In this document: positions 1 to 5,910 of the stretch, piece after piece
Position numbering within the stretch: the stretch's first letter is position 1
How the letters are laid out: the number at the start of each line of letters is the position of its first letter
Origin: an uncultured Oscillospiraceae bacterium
Lineage (GTDB): Bacteria > Bacillota > Clostridia > Oscillospirales > Acutalibacteraceae
DNA: 9,201 bases
Direction: 5' to 3'
NCBI GenBank assembly: GCA_900546735.1
Contig: URDW01000084.1
Location: forward strand, 1 to 9,201
Position numbers and translations under genes: made by a program
The notes under the pieces: generated by a model
Database searches by the model: none
Told to the model about the DNA's origin: nothing
Seen by the model: only the letters and a program-made list of their open reading frames with translations

Positions 1-1869
1 GGCGTACAGGCAGGCCGCCCAGGCGGCCGACCAGCCGGTCTGGCCGGAGCCGGCGCCCATGCGTCTGTCCAGCAGCTTGCGCGCGCCGGCGCGCAGAGCT
101 GTATTTTCTTCGTCCAGCAGGCAGTCGCCCGGGTAAATGCCGTAAAGCGGCGAAAAATGGCGGTGGCCTTTTTCTGCCGGCGTATAGGGCGCGCTCCATT
201 CCAGCAGTGCGCCGTTTTCATCTAAGCCAAACGGGCGCAGTTTTGCCAGCGCCTCGGCAGCCGCTTTGGTGTGGGCCGTTTGGCCGGTTTTCTCGGCGGC
301 AGCTATGTAGTTTTGCAGCGTCTGGCGCACAATGGCCATGTCAAACGAGGTGGCGAAGTCGACCGCACCGCTTTGCCCGTCTTTGAAAAAGCGAAGCTCC
401 GGCGAGGTAGACGGGCAGGTCACCAGTTCGCCGTCCTTTTCGGTCAGCCAGTCCAGGCAAAACAGGGCCGCACCCTCTAAAACGGGGAAGATGCGCTGCA
501 GCTTTTCGCCGGTACTTTCATAAAGCGTGTGGGCGTACAGCTCGTTTGTGAGCCATGCGCCGCCCAGCGGGAAATAGGCGTAGACCGGGTCGTTTTTGAC
601 CGGGGTGGCCTTGCGCCACAAATCGGCGTTGTGGTTCACGGCAAAGCCGCGGCAGCCGTAATTGACCCGCGCGCATTCGCCGCCGGTCACCGTCAGCTCG
701 TGCAAAAATGTTTCATACGGTTCGAGGCACTCGCGCAGGTTGGCTCCGGCCGTGAACCAGTAGTTCATCTGCACATTGATGTTGTTTGTGTAGTTGGACG
801 ACCACGGCGCGCGCACCCGGTCGTTCCAAATGCCCTGCAGGTTCAGCGGCTGTGTGCCGGGGCGAGAACCGCTGATCGTCATGTAGCGCGCGTACTGGTA
901 GTAAAGCACCGGCATGGCCGGGTGGATGGTGCCGCTTTTGGCCATGCGCACCAGCTCGTCGCCGGAGGGCACTTTTTCGCAGCCGTCCAGCCGGAAAACG
1001 GTGCGGCTGTACAGCGCTTTGTAGTCCTCAGTGTGCGCCCGGCGGATCGTTTCGTAACTGTAGTCTGCCGCCAGCTTCTGGCCGATCTCTTTTAAAAGCG
1101 GCCGAACGTCCGTCTGGGGCATTTCGGCAAAGCCGCGAAAGCCCGTGGCAGTGAAAAGGTAAAGCACGATCTCGTGCGCGCCGCAGACGGAAAGCGCATG
1201 CTTACTGCAAGCCGTTTTCCCGTCGGTGACCGCCTTTACGCCGGCGCAAAACGCCATGGCCTTGTGTTCGTTGTAGCGGATCGGCCAAAACGCGGTGCGG
1301 CAGTAATTCGGCAGGCTGGTGTCGGGGGCATGGCCGTAAAGCAAAAGGCCGTTTTCGGTGCACTGCGTCTGCGCTCTCAGCGGGCTGGCCAGGCGCAGCG
1401 TCAGATCGAGCGGCTTTTCGCTGGTGATGCGCACGGCGCCCAGCTGGCTGGGGCAGCTGCAAAACGCTTCTTTTTGCACTTTGCCGCCGCAGTAAAAGCG
1501 GCTGATGTGCACGCCCTCGTCCAGATCGAGCGCACGGCGGTAGTCCGCCGCAGCGCGCATGTTTTTATAAGCGATGGTCAGCGTGCCGAGCGGTTCGTAC
1601 GCTTCGGACCAGTCGCCGAACGACGTTTTTTTGATCAGTGCCTCTGCTTCGGCGTTTTTGCCGTCCAAAATCAGCCGCCGGATCTCGCCCAGCGCGGCTG
1701 CGCTTTGCGGATTCAGCCGGCTTTTCGGGTAACCGGACCACAGCATGTCGTCATTGATGTAAAAAGTTTCTTTTTGTATGCCGCCGTCTGCCATCAGGCC
1801 AAGGCGGCCGTTGCCGAGCGGCAGGCTGTCGATCCAGCGTTTTGCGGGCGTTTTGTACCAGAGTTTCAT
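1..1869 (-). CDS. GH95 glycoside hydrolase, alpha-L-fucosidase type (3' end missing)
   Basis: Probably an inverting exo-glycosidase that removes alpha-L-fucose (or alpha-L-galactose) from oligosaccharides. The 623 visible residues read without a stop to the window edge; GH95 enzymes are usually about 750-800 residues, so roughly the last fifth is missing. Seen: N-terminal WY-x-PA-x-x-W and LPLGNGRLG (residues 4-25), INDDMLWSG (about 38-46), LQGIWND (344-350), SNYTNNINVQMNYW (358-371) and CPSTSPE (485-491), and TGWS at 611-614. By motif alignment to Bifidobacterium AfcA, N363 and N365 match the catalytic asparagines and E491 matches the general acid; the expected catalytic Asp lies beyond the edge. 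There is no signal peptide, so the enzyme is cytoplasmic and would act on imported oligosaccharides. The start is fixed by AAGGAG at 1878-1883, 8 nt upstream. The visible part carries no frameshift. Exact substrate is uncertain because GH95 also contains L-galactosidases. Confidence 0.9.
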   Translation of the reverse strand, partial: MKLWYKTPAKRWIDSLPLGNGRLGLMADGGIQKETFYINDDMLWSGYPKSRLNPQSAAALGEIRRLILDGKNAEAEALIKKTSFGDWSEAYEPLGTLTIAYKNMRAAADYRRALDLDEGVHISRFYCGGKVQKEAFCSCPSQLGAVRITSEKPLDLTLRLASPLRAQTQCTENGLLLYGHAPDTSLPNYCRTAFWPIRYNEHKAMAFCAGVKAVTDGKTACSKHALSVCGAHEIVLYLFTATGFRGFAEMPQTDVRPLLKEIGQKLAADYSYETIRRAHTEDYKALYSRTVFRLDGCEKVPSGDELVRMAKSGTIHPAMPVLYYQYARYMTISGSRPGTQPLNLQGIWNDRVRAPWSSNYTNNINVQMNYWFTAGANLRECLEPYETFLHELTVTGGECARVNYGCRGFAVNHNADLWRKATPVKNDPVYAYFPLGGAWLTNELYAHTLYESTGEKLQRIFPVLEGAALFCLDWLTEKDGELVTCPSTSPELRFFKDGQSGAVDFATSFDMAIVRQTLQNYIAAAEKTGQTAHTKAAAEALAKLRPFGLDENGALLEWSAPYTPAEKGHRHFSPLYGIYPGDCLLDEENTALRAGARKLLDRRMGAGSGQTGWSAAWAACLYA

Positions 1870-1922
1870 CGATTCAGCTCCTTGGTTGCGGCGCGGCGGC
1901 CGTTTTGCTGTTTTCATCCAAT

Positions 1923-1951
1923 AACATAACAAATCATTTTGTATATGGCAA
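1923..1951 (-). promoter_or_regulatory. Candidate promoter for the GH95 gene
   Basis: On the minus strand TTGCCA (1946-1951) is separated by 17 bp from TATGTT (1923-1928), which would start transcription about 47 nt before the GH95 ATG. The -35 matches consensus at 5 of 6 and the -10 at 4 of 6. Just upstream, AGCAA-TCC-TTGCT (1963-1975) is a short inverted repeat that could be an operator, but no known regulator site was recognised and no catabolite-repression (cre) box was found. Confidence 0.4.
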
Positions 1952-2090
1952 TTTCTTTTGCAGCAATCCTTGCTTTTTCCGAAATTCATTTTGATTATAT
2001 GAAAAAACAAAACCGATTGCTTTAGAAACCGTACCGAAAAATTTAGAAATTCTTGCAACCGCGCTTGTTTTGGCAGGATCTCTAAAAGGG

Positions 2091-2220
2091 ATGCGCCGCT
2101 GCCGAAAGCGCGGCCCGGCAGGCGCCCGTATGCACAAGCCAAGACAACTGCGCGGCGCCTTGCAGAGACGACCCGGCAGCGGCATGTGAAAAGTCGCCCC
2201 GCAGGCGACCGAATGCGGGC
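2091..2220. other. GC-rich segment with nested inverted repeats, possible structured RNA
   Basis: This part of the gene-free interval 1870-2278 is non-coding and rich in complementary arms. A 10-bp perfect outer stem pairs 2095-2104 with 2174-2183. Inside it a 7-bp stem pairs 2120-2126 with 2154-2160. Downstream, two 6-bp hairpins are mutually exclusive: 2193-2198 with 2204-2209 (GTCGCC/GGCGAC), and 2198-2203 with 2214-2219 (CCCGCA/TGCGGG). This nested, switch-like layout ends about 60 nt before the ADP-ribosylglycohydrolase start and could be a structured 5' leader. No signature of a known riboswitch class was recognised on either strand. High GC makes chance pairing easier, so the call is tentative. 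Confidence 0.35.
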
Positions 2221-2250
2221 AAAAACGCGCTAGAATCATTGTGCCGTTTG

Positions 2251-2259
2251 TGGTAGAAT
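2251..2259 (+). promoter_or_regulatory. Possible extended -10 element before the ADP-ribosylglycohydrolase gene
   Basis: TGG-TAGAAT is an extended -10 type sequence (TGn plus 5 of 6 matches to TATAAT), but no acceptable -35 lies 16-18 bp upstream. It would start transcription at about 2266, right at the Shine-Dalgarno sequence, leaving almost no leader. It is therefore only a weak candidate; a promoter upstream of the structured segment, in the AT-rich stretch 1930-2085, is equally possible but no clear one was found. Confidence 0.25.
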
Positions 2260-2278
2260 ATTTTTAGGAGAGATGCAT

Positions 2279-3070
2279 ATGCTCGGCGCAATGATCGGCG
2301 ACATCGCCGGTTCCCGGTTTGAATTCAACAACATCAAAACAAAAAATTTTACGCTTTTTGCAAAAGACTGTTTCTTTACGGACGACACGGTCATGACCGT
2401 GGCTGTGGCCCGCGCGCTTTTGCAGACGGGCGGCGCACAGGGCGCGTTTCAAAAAGCGCTTGTCGGCGAAATGCAGGCGCTTGGCCAAAAGTACCCGAAC
2501 GCCGGCTACGGCGGTTTTTTCAGCCGGTGGCTGCAAACACCGCACCCGCAGCCCTACGGCAGCTTCGGCAACGGCTCGGCCATGCGCGTTTCGCCCTGCG
2601 GCTGGGCGGCCAAAACGCTGGAAGAGGCGCTGGCGCTTGCCGAGCGTTCGGCCGAAGTGACCCACGACCACCCGGCGGGTATCCGGGGCGCGCAGGCTGT
2701 GGCCGCAGCCATTTTTCTGGCCCGCTGCGGCAAGTCGAAAGAGGAGATACGCGCTTATACGGAAAAGAATTTTTACCCGCTGCGCAAAACGCTGGACGAG
2801 ATCCGGCCGCATTATACGTTTGATGAAACGTGCCCCGGCACGGTGCCGCCGGCCATGCAGGCGTTTCTGGAGGCCGAGGATTTTGAGGATTCCATCCGCC
2901 TGGCCGTTTCCCTCGGCGGCGACAGCGACACTTTGGCCGCGATCACCGGCAGCATTGCCGAGGCGTATTTCGGCATTCCAAACAGCCTGCGCCGCACGGC
3001 GCTTTCCTACCTGCCGCACGATTTCGCCGCCACACTGGACACCTTCGCCCGGCGCTTCCCAAACAGATAA
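2279..3070 (+). CDS. ADP-ribosylglycohydrolase family protein (DraG/ARH fold)
   Basis: All-helical binuclear-magnesium hydrolase that cleaves ADP-ribose from protein side chains or small ADP-ribose conjugates; cytoplasmic. The 263-residue protein shows the family landmarks in order: MLGAMIGDIAGS at the N-terminus, the metal-binding TDDT at 34-37, FGNGSAMRVSP (96-106), the helix THDHPAGIRGA (128-138), and the second metal site GGDSDTLAAITGSIAEA (213-229) with D215 and D217. Length is that of the compact bacterial members. I chose the ATG at 2279 rather than 2273: AGGAG (2266-2270) is 8 nt from the former and only 2 nt from the latter, and the family normally begins at M-L-G-A. No ADP-ribosyltransferase or nitrogenase gene is nearby, so the substrate cannot be named; DraG function proper is unlikely. 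It is a single-gene unit read toward the convergent aldehyde dehydrogenase. Confidence 0.93.
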   Translation: MLGAMIGDIAGSRFEFNNIKTKNFTLFAKDCFFTDDTVMTVAVARALLQTGGAQGAFQKALVGEMQALGQKYPNAGYGGFFSRWLQTPHPQPYGSFGNGSAMRVSPCGWAAKTLEEALALAERSAEVTHDHPAGIRGAQAVAAAIFLARCGKSKEEIRAYTEKNFYPLRKTLDEIRPHYTFDETCPGTVPPAMQAFLEAEDFEDSIRLAVSLGGDSDTLAAITGSIAEAYFGIPNSLRRTALSYLPHDFAATLDTFARRFPNR

Positions 3071-3149
3071 AGACAGTTGCCGGGAAGCACACCGGCTGCT
3101 GACAAAAAACAAAATGCAAATCCCAAATAAAGTTTCGCTATAAGCGCAA

Positions 3150-3176
3150 AAGAAGCAGGCATTTTGCCTGCTTCTT
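3150..3176. terminator. Hairpin downstream of the ADP-ribosylglycohydrolase gene
   Basis: An 11-bp perfect stem (3150-3160 with 3166-3176) with loop ATTTT. In the sense of the upstream gene the stem ends in CTTCTT and is followed at once by the dispersed repeat, so there is no U-tract. Read on the minus strand the stem is followed by TTGCG after TTCTT, giving a TTCTTTT run. It is therefore more convincing as a minus-strand terminator, although it lies 80 bp after the plus-strand stop codon. Confidence 0.65.
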
Positions 3177-3255
3177 CAGCGTGTCAAAAAAGGTGTGCTT
3201 GCAACAAATTATACAGCCTGACACGCTGACAGACTGCCAAAAAGGCGAGCTGGAT
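3177..3255. repeat. Dispersed intergenic repeat, copy A
   Basis: These 79 bases match 9123-9201 at 67 of 79 positions by hand alignment without gaps. The copy contains a 10-bp inverted repeat (3177-3186 with 3219-3228) and an invariant loop word GCAACAAATTATACAGCC (3201-3218). A second small hairpin GCC-AAAAA-GGC follows at 3235-3245. The true right end is unknown because the other copy is cut by the window edge; similarity may continue into the sequence up to about 3310. No ORF in it is conserved between the copies. Confidence 0.85.
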
Positions 3256-3317
3256 TTTGTATTTTGCGAGCGGGAGCCGTACAGCGGTACTGCCCCCGAG
3301 CAAAAGACAAAAAGCGC

Positions 3318-3343
3318 AAAAACCGCACTGTTGTGCGGTTTTT
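3318..3343. terminator. Bidirectional Rho-independent terminator
   Basis: An 11-bp perfect stem (3318-3328 with 3333-3343) with a TGTT loop. A5 opens the stem and T5 closes it, so it has a U-tract in both directions. It lies in the convergent interval between the ADP-ribosylglycohydrolase and aldehyde dehydrogenase genes and is the best conventional stop for plus-strand transcription that passes the earlier hairpin and the repeat. Confidence 0.8.
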
Positions 3344-3462
3344 CTGCTTTCTCTGTTACTTTTTTATATAAAGCGATTTTACAATGTGTTTCATAGCCGG
3401 AAAGCGATTCTTTTATCCTGTGATTTATGATGCGCGGTCCGGCCGGCTTTTTCGACAGTCTC
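3344..3462. other. Remainder of the convergent intergenic region
   Basis: No gene is seen here. The only recognisable item is on the minus strand just past the aldehyde dehydrogenase terminator: GAGACTGTCGAAAAAG (3448-3462), which resembles the AGACTGTCAAAAAG word at the right end of the dispersed repeat and the GTGTCGAAAAAGG word at its left end. It may be a remnant of a third repeat copy in inverted orientation. Confidence 0.5.
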
Positions 3463-3499
3463 AAAAGAAAAAGCAGGCATTTTGCCTGCTTTTTCTTTT
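3463..3499. terminator. Bidirectional terminator of the aldehyde dehydrogenase gene
   Basis: A 16-bp perfect stem (3463-3478 with 3484-3499) and a 5-nt loop. The minus-strand 3' arm ends TTTTTCTTTT and serves as the U-tract. The stem overlaps the TAA stop codon of the aldehyde dehydrogenase gene (3498-3500). Its inner 21 bases (3471-3491) are identical, in the same orientation, to 3153-3173 of the other gene's hairpin. Confidence 0.85.
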
Positions 3500-4913
3500 A
3501 GGAGGTCTCCCGCCGGCCGGGCGGCGAAACCGGGCTGAGCAGCTGCTGCAGGGCTGCCCACTTTGCCTCGATCGCCGGCCAGGTGCGGGGATAGCGAAAT
3601 GCAAAATCAACGGCGTTCGGCTTGATGAGAACGCCTTTTTCACGCGTAAACGAATCAAAACTGGCGCGGCCGTGGTAACCGCCCATGCCGCTGTCGCCCA
3701 CACCGCCGAACGGCATGGAATTCGAGGTGATGTGCAGCACCGTTTCGTTCACGCAGCCGCCGCCGAACTGCAGATGGCCAAGCACCAGGTCGCGGTTTTT
3801 GCGGCTTTTGGTAAACAGGTACAGCGCCAGCGGCTTTGACTTTTTCTGCATGGCGGCGATCAGGTCGTCAAGCGATGTGTAGCCGATGACCGGCAGCAGC
3901 GGGCCGAAGATCTCCTCGCCCATGACCGGGTGGTCCTCGCCGTCCAGATCCAGCACCGACACCTCAATGCGCCGGCTTTCCCGGTCGCTTTTGCCGCCGA
4001 ACACCACGTTCGCGCCGTCCATATAGCCGAGCAGGCGGTCGAAGTGGCCGTCGTTGATGATCTTCGGCAAAATCGTGCTTTGAAGGCCGTTTTCGCCGTA
4101 TGCCGCGCGCAGCTCGGCCACCATGGCGTTGATGAGCGACTGCTTTACGCTTTTGTGCACATACACATAGTCAGGCGCCACGCACGTTTGCCCGGCGTTG
4201 ATGGACTTGCCCCAGACGATGCGGCGCGCCGCCACTTTAATGTCGGCCGTCTCATCCACGATACAGGGGCTTTTGCCGCCGAGCTCCAGCGTGACCGGCG
4301 TTAAGTGGTGCGAGGCTTTTTCCATTACGATCTTGCCGACCTTGACGCTGCCGGTAAAGAAAATGTAGTCAAACTTCAGGTTCAAAAGCGCCGTGTTGAC
4401 GTGCAGATCACCCTCGACCACCACGACATAGCTGGGGTCAAAAATGTTGGCCACGATCTTTTGGATCACATGCGACGTGGCCGGCGCGTAGTCCGACGGC
4501 TTCACAACGGCGCAGTTGCCGCCCGCGATCGCGCCGATCAGGGGCATCATCGTCAGCTGGAACGGGTAGTTCCACGGCGAGATGATGAGCACCACGCCGT
4601 ACGGGTCGTGGTAAATTTTGGACACGCCCGGGAACTGCGTCAGCCCCGTGGGCACCACCCTGGTGCGCATCCACCCGGCCAGGTGGCGGATGGTGTAGTC
4701 GATCTCATTTTCCACAAAGCTGATCTCGGTCAGGTACGCCTCCATCTGGCACTTGTTCAGGTCCTCTTTCAGGGCGCGGAAAATGTCGTCGCGGTAAAAA
4801 CGGATGGAGCGTTTCAGTTTTTTGAGCTGTTCAATGCGGTAAGCGCAGCTTTTGGTGCGCCCGCTTAAATAGCGCTTGTTCTGTTTTTCTGCAATGGCCG
4901 CATAGTCTGTCAT
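3498..4913 (-). CDS. Aldehyde dehydrogenase, class-3-like family
   Basis: NAD(P)-dependent oxidation of an aldehyde to the acid; cytoplasmic. The 471-residue protein is the usual length of the short class-3-type bacterial enzymes (fatty, coniferyl or general aldehyde dehydrogenases such as B. subtilis YwdH). Visible elements: ISPWNYPF (111-118) with oxyanion Asn115, VVKPSDYAP (136-144) with cofactor-binding Lys138, FFTGSVKVGK (185-194), catalytic base Glu210 in LELGGKSP, nucleophile Cys244 in GQTCVAPD, EEIFGP (333-338), and the C-terminal PFGGVGDSGMGGYHG (401-415). All catalytic residues are present. I chose the ATG at 4913 because AAAGGAG (4923-4929) lies 9 nt upstream; a longer reading starting at 4973 overlaps the promoter and has no ribosome binding site. 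Transcribed alone from a strong promoter and ended by a hairpin that overlaps its stop codon. Substrate cannot be told from the sequence. Confidence 0.94.
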   Translation of the reverse strand: MTDYAAIAEKQNKRYLSGRTKSCAYRIEQLKKLKRSIRFYRDDIFRALKEDLNKCQMEAYLTEISFVENEIDYTIRHLAGWMRTRVVPTGLTQFPGVSKIYHDPYGVVLIISPWNYPFQLTMMPLIGAIAGGNCAVVKPSDYAPATSHVIQKIVANIFDPSYVVVVEGDLHVNTALLNLKFDYIFFTGSVKVGKIVMEKASHHLTPVTLELGGKSPCIVDETADIKVAARRIVWGKSINAGQTCVAPDYVYVHKSVKQSLINAMVAELRAAYGENGLQSTILPKIINDGHFDRLLGYMDGANVVFGGKSDRESRRIEVSVLDLDGEDHPVMGEEIFGPLLPVIGYTSLDDLIAAMQKKSKPLALYLFTKSRKNRDLVLGHLQFGGGCVNETVLHITSNSMPFGGVGDSGMGGYHGRASFDSFTREKGVLIKPNAVDFAFRYPRTWPAIEAKWAALQQLLSPVSPPGRRETS

Positions 4914-4964
4914 AGCCGTGGTCTCCTTTCTGAAAATATAAATTTGTATAATTCGCCCAAAATT

Positions 4965-4993
4965 ATAATACAATACAGAAATTTATTTGTCAA
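4965..4993 (-). promoter_or_regulatory. Promoter of the aldehyde dehydrogenase gene
   Basis: On the minus strand a perfect TTGACA (4988-4993) is 17 bp from TATTAT (4965-4970), a near-consensus SigA-type promoter in a strongly AT-rich stretch. Transcription would start about 45 nt before the ATG at 4913. Confidence 0.75.
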
Positions 4994-5101
4994 CAATGGC
5001 AATAAAAACACAATTATTTGCAAATTAGCGTTTCTTTTTAAATGATATTGATAAAAATTATGCAAAGTTCACAAATCTTCTTGCTTGTTCTGTCCAAATA
5101 A

Positions 5102-5143
5102 TTTTATCGTTTTTTGAGAATTTTTTATTGACAAACGATAAAA
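5102..5143. promoter_or_regulatory. Inverted-repeat operator candidate in the five-gene operon promoter
   Basis: TTTTATCGTTT (5102-5112) and AAACGATAAAA (5133-5143) are perfect 11-bp complementary arms separated by 20 bp. The right arm begins at the last base of the -35 box and fills the spacer, so a bound protein would block RNA polymerase. Arm centres are 31 bp apart, close to three helical turns. A related half-site, TTGATAAAAATTA, lies at 5048-5060. The XRE regulator encoded as the second gene of the operon is the natural candidate to bind here; that is inference. Confidence 0.55.
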
Positions 5144-5156
5144 ATTGTAGTACAAA
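5128..5156 (+). promoter_or_regulatory. Promoter of the DUF2975-to-DUF4153 operon
   Basis: TTGACA (5128-5133, perfect), a 17-bp spacer and TACAAA (5151-5156, 4 of 6). Predicted start of transcription is near 5163, about 27 nt before the ATG at 5190, just leaving room for the TTGGAGG ribosome binding site. No comparable promoter is seen inside the operon. Confidence 0.7.
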
Positions 5157-5189
5157 GAAAGTACAAAACATGTGTTTGGAGGCATTCTT

Positions 5190-5636
5190 ATGGGAAAGAA
5201 GCATTCTATCCGCCTGAGCCTGGCCATCATCGGCCTGTTCTGGGCCGGCGCAGCCGTGCTGGCCGTGGGCGCGCCGTACTTCTTTATGCACATTTACCCG
5301 CGCCTTTACGCCCGGCCGGACTTTGTGCCGGCGGTGCTTTTGGTTTGCGTTTACCTGGCCTGGCCGGTGGGCGCCGTTACGCTGGTGCGGCTGACGAAGC
5401 TTTTGAAAAACATTGAAAAAGAGCGCATTTTTGACCCCGTCAATACGCGCCACCTGTCGGCCATCAGCATCTGCTGTTTTCTGGCGGCCGCGCTGTCGTG
5501 CGTGGTCGGGGTGTTCCACTACGCGCTTTTTGTGTTCGGGCTGATGGCTTTTCTGGGCGGCATCGTGCTGCGGGTCGTGATGCAGGTGTTTGACAAAGCC
5601 ATTGCCATCAAAGAAGAAAACGACATGACGGTGTGA
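5190..5636 (+). CDS. DUF2975 membrane protein, YoaS-like
   Basis: Small integral membrane protein of unknown biochemical role. The 148 residues form four hydrophobic segments (about 9-31, 47-68, 91-110, 113-134). The stretch after segment 2, KLLKNIEKERIFDPVN (70-85), and the C-terminal VFDKAIAIKEENDMTV are typical of the DUF2975 family. In Bacillus and many Clostridia such genes sit directly before a YozG-type XRE regulator, exactly as here. The start is the ATG at 5190, with GGAGG (5178-5182) 7 nt upstream; an in-frame GTG at 5172 would put that ribosome binding site inside the coding region. The stop codon overlaps the next gene's Shine-Dalgarno sequence, indicating translational coupling. 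A plausible but unproven idea is that the membrane protein modulates the partner regulator. Confidence 0.85.
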   Translation: MGKKHSIRLSLAIIGLFWAGAAVLAVGAPYFFMHIYPRLYARPDFVPAVLLVCVYLAWPVGAVTLVRLTKLLKNIEKERIFDPVNTRHLSAISICCFLAAALSCVVGVFHYALFVFGLMAFLGGIVLRVVMQVFDKAIAIKEENDMTV

Positions 5637-5645
5637 GGTGGCAAA

Positions 5646-5861
5646 ATGATCGTGATCCATTTAGACGTGATGCTGGCCAAGCGCAAAATGAGTTCCGGCG
5701 AGCTGGCCGCCAAGATCGGCATCACCCAGGCGAACCTTTCTATTTTAAAGACCGGCAAGGCAAAGGCCATTCGCTTTTCCACGCTGGACGCCATCTGCAA
5801 AGCGCTGGACTGCGCCCCGGGCGACATTTTGGAGTACCGCCCGGACGAAAGCGAAAACTGA
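5646..5861 (+). CDS. XRE-family helix-turn-helix regulator, YozG-like
   Basis: A 71-residue DNA-binding protein that is almost entirely one Cro/C1-type domain. The helix-turn-helix is visible as GELAAKIGIT (18-27) followed by the recognition helix region QANLSILKTGKAK (28-40), then RFSTLDAICKALDCAPGDIL (43-62), the standard fourth and fifth helices of the family. There is no ligand-binding or dimerisation extension, as in B. subtilis YozG. It follows the DUF2975 gene by 9 bp, and AGGTGG overlapping the upstream stop codon acts as its ribosome binding site. The likely target is its own operon, through the inverted repeat at 5102-5143. Whether it represses or activates cannot be told. Confidence 0.9.
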   Translation: MIVIHLDVMLAKRKMSSGELAAKIGITQANLSILKTGKAKAIRFSTLDAICKALDCAPGDILEYRPDESEN

Positions 5862-5910
5862 CCGCCGGCAGTGCAGCGCAAAAGCGGCACAAACAAGACG
5901 GGAGAAAAAA

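Noticed and set aside
529..1929. Plus-strand open frames of 188 and 251 codons opposite the GH95 gene
   Set aside because: The minus-strand frame carries all GH95 signatures from 1869 to the edge; the plus frames are compositional shadows.
1994..1999. Perfect TATAAT on the minus strand upstream of the GH95 gene
   Set aside because: No -35-like sequence lies 15-19 bp upstream and no TGn extension is present; the TTGCCA-17-TATGTT pair nearer the gene fits better.
2091..2220. Known riboswitch, SRP RNA, 6S RNA or tRNA in the GC-rich leader
   Set aside because: No diagnostic conserved words of cobalamin, TPP, FMN, SAM, glycine, c-di-GMP or guanidine riboswitches, nor of SRP RNA, were seen on either strand; it is kept only as an unclassified structured segment.
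2264..3112. Long minus-strand open frame (282 codons) opposite the ADP-ribosylglycohydrolase gene
   Set aside because: It is a GC-driven shadow: arginine-rich composition, no ribosome binding site, no recognisable motif, while the plus-strand frame carries complete family motifs.
3181..3396. Small ORF (71 codons) across the repeat and second terminator
   Set aside because: It runs through a terminator hairpin, has no ribosome binding site, and the frame is not meaningful given stem-preserving substitutions between the repeat copies.
3150..3499. A MITE-like element with inverted terminal hairpins filling the convergent intergenic region
   Set aside because: The end hairpins are direct, not inverted, copies; each is well explained as a terminator of its flanking gene; and no target-site duplication is evident. 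The second repeat copy at 9123 would need its far end visible to test this.
4914..4973. Longer N-terminus for the aldehyde dehydrogenase (start at 4973)
   Set aside because: It would begin within the promoter (-10 at 4965-4970), has no Shine-Dalgarno sequence, and the ATG at 4913 has an ideal AAAGGAG.
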